The notes under the pieces are model-generated. The model was not told where the DNA came from. It made no database searches and worked only from the letters and a program-made list of their open reading frames with translations. Both the position numbers and the translations under genes were made by a program. From positions 777 to 9,939 of the forward strand of contig DNPP01000280.1 of assembly GCA_003501365.1 (NCBI GenBank): 9,163 bases of DNA, read 5' to 3'. This DNA comes from Bacillota bacterium (GTDB lineage: Bacteria > Bacillota > UBA4882 > UBA8346). Shown here piece after piece: positions 7,761-9,163 of this stretch. Each line of letters opens with the position of its first letter. Position 1 is the stretch's first letter.

Positions 7761-7797
7761 AAAAGACTGTCCCTATTTTCGGAACAGTCTTTTTAAT
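7761..7797 (+). terminator. Rho-independent terminator of glnR-glnA
   Basis: AAAAGACTGT (7761-7770) pairs with ACAGTCTTTT (7784-7793), with two more CC/GG pairs inside and a run of T at the 3' end. It sits 75 nt after the glnA stop. The A-run on the left could also let it serve the minus strand, where the YkuS-like remnant ends nearby. Confidence 0.85.
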
Positions 7798-7803
7798 GAT
7801 TAA

Positions 7804-8013
7804 TTACATCAAATTAAAGTGCTTTTGTAAATCATAAATTATCTCTTCCGGCTGCCTTCCTTTGGCATTAATAAGAAACCCTTCTCGGGTCCTGGTCATA
7901 TCTCCGGTTACGTTTTCATCTAATCCGGTGATAATATAGCCATCCGCCATTTGTCCGGCTTTCATGGGAATGACTTGATACCCTTCCCGCTCGATGTGAG
8001 AGTACAGTTTATC
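7804..8013 (-). pseudogene. 5'-truncated UPF0180 / YkuS-like remnant
   Basis: Reading the minus strand from 8013 to the TAA at 7804-7806 gives 69 residues. They include IEREGYQVIPM, DGYIITGLDENVTGDM and FLINAKGRQPEEIIYDLQ. This matches the UPF0180/YkuS pattern from memory of the family: GYxVV, ITGxDxNVMG, VINAxG and a closing helix. A TAG lies immediately upstream of the first codon. No start codon with a ribosome binding site precedes the conserved part, and the family's first 12-20 residues are missing. The gene therefore seems to have lost its 5' end, perhaps through an insertion element whose trace lies at 8012-8045. The family's function is unknown. Confidence 0.65.
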
Positions 8014-8045
8014 CTAATTAGGAGAAAGGGCTGTCCCAAAAATCT
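8012..8045. other. Possible insertion-element end at the break of the YkuS-like remnant
   Basis: The 12-bp palindrome TCCTAATTAGGA (8012-8023) sits at the point where the YkuS-like frame breaks. It is followed by GGGCTGTCCCAAAAATC, a motif reminiscent of sequence near the ends of insertion elements in Bacillota. No transposase is present and no partner end or target duplication is seen, so this is a weak call. The rest of the 8046-8099 gap holds nothing else I can support. Confidence 0.25.
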
Positions 8046-8099
8046 TTTATCGTAGAAAACATGCCGGTTTCAATCCACAAATCCCCTTGGGTTTTAATG

Positions 8100-8142
8100 G
8101 CGTAAAAGGAAAACTCCTTTTACAGGAGTTTTCCTTTTACGC
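8100..8142 (-). terminator. 18-bp perfect inverted repeat at the end of the bactofilin gene
   Basis: GCGTAAAAGGAAAACTCC (8100-8117) and its exact complement at 8125-8142 are joined by a 7-nt loop. The bactofilin TAA (8137-8139) lies inside the stem. Read on the minus strand, the hairpin follows the gene directly, but only an A/T mix, not a clear U tract, comes after it. It may be an intrinsic terminator, an mRNA-stabilising hairpin, or a small inverted-repeat element. Confidence 0.6.
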
Positions 8143-8541
8143 TTCCGGTGTACTGACTTGCAAGGCCTTTCCTCTTTCTTTTAGCTCCCCGCGAGGCAAC
8201 GGCATGCACATTCCTTGTAAATAGGCGCCATCTTCAATAACTAAGATAACCATTTTTGAATCACCGGTAACCTTTGCAGTAGGAGCTAATTCGAGTTTTC
8301 CACGCGCCTCAATGGACCCTCTAACTTCACCCGCAATAATAATATTCCGCGCAACAATATCCCCCACCACTTTGCCACTTTCACCAACGATTAAATCGCC
8401 ACCGATATGCAGCTCGCCTTCATAATAACCATCAATCCGCAACGCTCCTCCAGGAGCTTCTAAATTCCCTTTAAAACTGCACTCTTTCCCGACCAAAGTG
8501 TCTACTTTACGAGTATTAAAGCTTTCACGATCGCGTTGCAT
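8137..8541 (-). CDS. Bactofilin (polymer-forming cytoskeletal protein)
   Basis: Bactofilins polymerise without nucleotide into filaments or patches on the inner membrane, and recruit or organise peptidoglycan enzymes and other proteins. The 134-aa product has the short polar N-terminus and the DUF583 right-handed beta-helix. Its repeating pattern runs through FKGNLEAPGGALRIDGYYEG, LHIGGDLIVGESGKVVGDIV, IIIAGEVRGSI, LELAPTAKVTGD and VIEDGAYLQGMC (about residues 22-115). The start is ATG 8541, with GGGAGG about 7 nt upstream. The gene follows the decayed M23 peptidase frame after only 14 nt, so both were probably one operon, as is common for bactofilins and LytM-type peptidases. It appears intact. 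Confidence 0.92.
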   Translation of the reverse strand: MQRDRESFNTRKVDTLVGKECSFKGNLEAPGGALRIDGYYEGELHIGGDLIVGESGKVVGDIVARNIIIAGEVRGSIEARGKLELAPTAKVTGDSKMVILVIEDGAYLQGMCMPLPRGELKERGKALQVSTPEA

Positions 8542-8555
8542 TGTTATCCTCCCTG

Positions 8556-9104
8556 TTAGTTTCTAAAAAACGATACTGGATTTATTGAATGACCATCTAT
8601 ATAAACCTCGACATGGAGGTGAGGCCCTATATATACTGCACCGGTATTACGGAAATTGTTACTGTTGTGACTCGGGTTTACTATGTAAAAAGGCTTGTAC
8701 GCTAAAATTCAGTTGTCAGTCGGTGTTGAAACCCGCTGCCCCTTTTGCTGAATCGCCCGCCAAGTGGTTAGTAACTTGGTTCGTTCTAATTTTAACCTGC
8801 TTAATTCTTCGGCAGTTTGATAACTTCGCTGCAAAGTTGGTTTAACTTCGCGTTGTTCATTCTCGAGTTTAGCAATGACATGTTTTTTGGTGTGGATGTC
8901 GGCCCGAAAATTATAAATAGCCTTAATTTGGATTGTGTAAGCAAAGAACACATAAATATTAAATGCAATAATTCCGGTAATCAGTACGGTAGCCCAAAAA
9001 GGAATTCCCAAACTTTTCACCCGTCCCCCGGATGAATTAGGAACAAGCATAAAGGTGAAACCCTTGCCCCATTTTTTCTTGATAAATTTATAAAACCGCT
9101 TCAA
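8556..9104 (-). pseudogene. Broken M23 (LytM-type) peptidase gene, catalytic domain deleted
   Basis: The N-terminal part (9104 to the TGA at 8709-8711, 131 aa) has a basic start, an FTFMLVPNSSG-type motif, a transmembrane segment (about residues 35-57) and a coiled coil (about 60-120), as in membrane-bound M23 proteins. After the in-frame TGA the same frame stays open for 50 codons to TAA 8556. It contains NTGAVYIGPHLHVEVYIDGHSINP, here split for reference as NTGAVYIGPHLH and VEVYIDGHSINP, which is the end of an M23 domain with its HxH zinc motif. Most of the roughly 110-residue domain between, including the first His/Asp motif, is missing. A catalytic product is not expected. TTG 9104 has GGAGG (complement of 9113-9117) 8 nt upstream, so the short anchor/coiled-coil protein could still be made. 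Confidence 0.75.
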
Positions 9105-9125
9105 ACTTCACACCTCCGAAGGGAG

Positions 9126-9155
9126 AAAAGCAGGGAGTGTATCCTTGCTTTTTAT
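9126..9155. terminator. Hairpin with T-run at the window's right end
   Basis: AAAAGCAGGGA (9126-9136) pairs with TCCTTGCTTTT (9142-9152), with one G-T wobble and a GTGTA loop. The T-run is better on the + strand, but no + gene ends here. On the minus strand the hairpin would end an upstream gene or lie in the leader just before the M23 frame's ribosome binding site. Confidence 0.5.
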
Positions 9156-9163
9156 TTACTGCA

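Noticed and set aside
8018..8125. Minus-strand frame ending KDFWDSPFS, between bactofilin and the YkuS remnant
   Set aside because: About 34 codons, no ribosome binding site, and part of it lies in the inverted repeat. It may be a trace of an element, but not a supported gene.
8709..8711. In-frame TGA read as selenocysteine or tryptophan
   Set aside because: No SECIS-like hairpin is evident, and the domain is incomplete even if the codon were read through.
8585..8845. Plus-strand 86-codon frame
   Set aside because: It is antisense to the M23 gene, including its PHLH motif region, and has no RBS or family features.
1..9163. CRISPR arrays, tRNA or rRNA genes
   Set aside because: No regularly spaced repeats and no tRNA or rRNA signature segments were seen on either strand.

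Overview
This 9.2 kb window looks like the chromosome of a Gram-positive bacterium (Bacillota/Firmicutes), probably from an anaerobic clostridial or Limnochordia-type lineage. The evidence is the glycine decarboxylase P-protein split into two genes, the glnR-glnA pair with a class I-alpha glutamine synthetase, strong AGGAGG-type ribosome binding sites, TTG starts, and a bactofilin next to an M23-type membrane protein. The species assignment is inference.

From left to right: positions 15-3936 hold a tight gcvT-gcvPA-gcvPB operon with ATGA stop/start overlaps at both junctions. It encodes the T-protein and both P-protein subunits of the glycine cleavage system; gcvH and lpd are not in the window. 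Positions 3937-4650 contain no protein gene. About 600 bases of this stretch fold on the + strand into many local hairpins plus a perfect 13-bp helix joining segments about 260 nt apart. This is a large structured non-coding RNA, and my best family guess is OLE (Ornate Large Extremophilic) RNA. The guess rests on size, fold complexity and lineage, not on a database match, and the usual OLE partner gene oapA is not beside it.

Positions 4659-5423 encode a secreted lytic transglycosylase (SLT fold, unusually cysteine-rich). Its 3' end overlaps, tail to tail, a small DUF559/PD-(D/E)XK nuclease-like gene on the minus strand. Then comes glnR-glnA, the nitrogen-assimilation operon. It has a near-consensus sigma-A promoter whose -35 box lies in an imperfect palindrome resembling a GlnR operator, and a clear terminator follows glnA.

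The right end is on the minus strand and shows decay. There is a 5'-truncated UPF0180/YkuS-like remnant, next to sequence that resembles the end of an insertion element. An intact bactofilin gene has its stop codon inside a perfect 18-bp inverted repeat. Immediately upstream of the bactofilin lies an M23 (LytM-type) peptidase gene that keeps its membrane anchor, coiled coil and final HLH motif, but has lost most of the catalytic domain and carries an in-frame TGA.

The most interesting element is the large RNA between the glycine cleavage operon and the transglycosylase. The broken M23/bactofilin pair and the GlnR-type promoter are secondary points.
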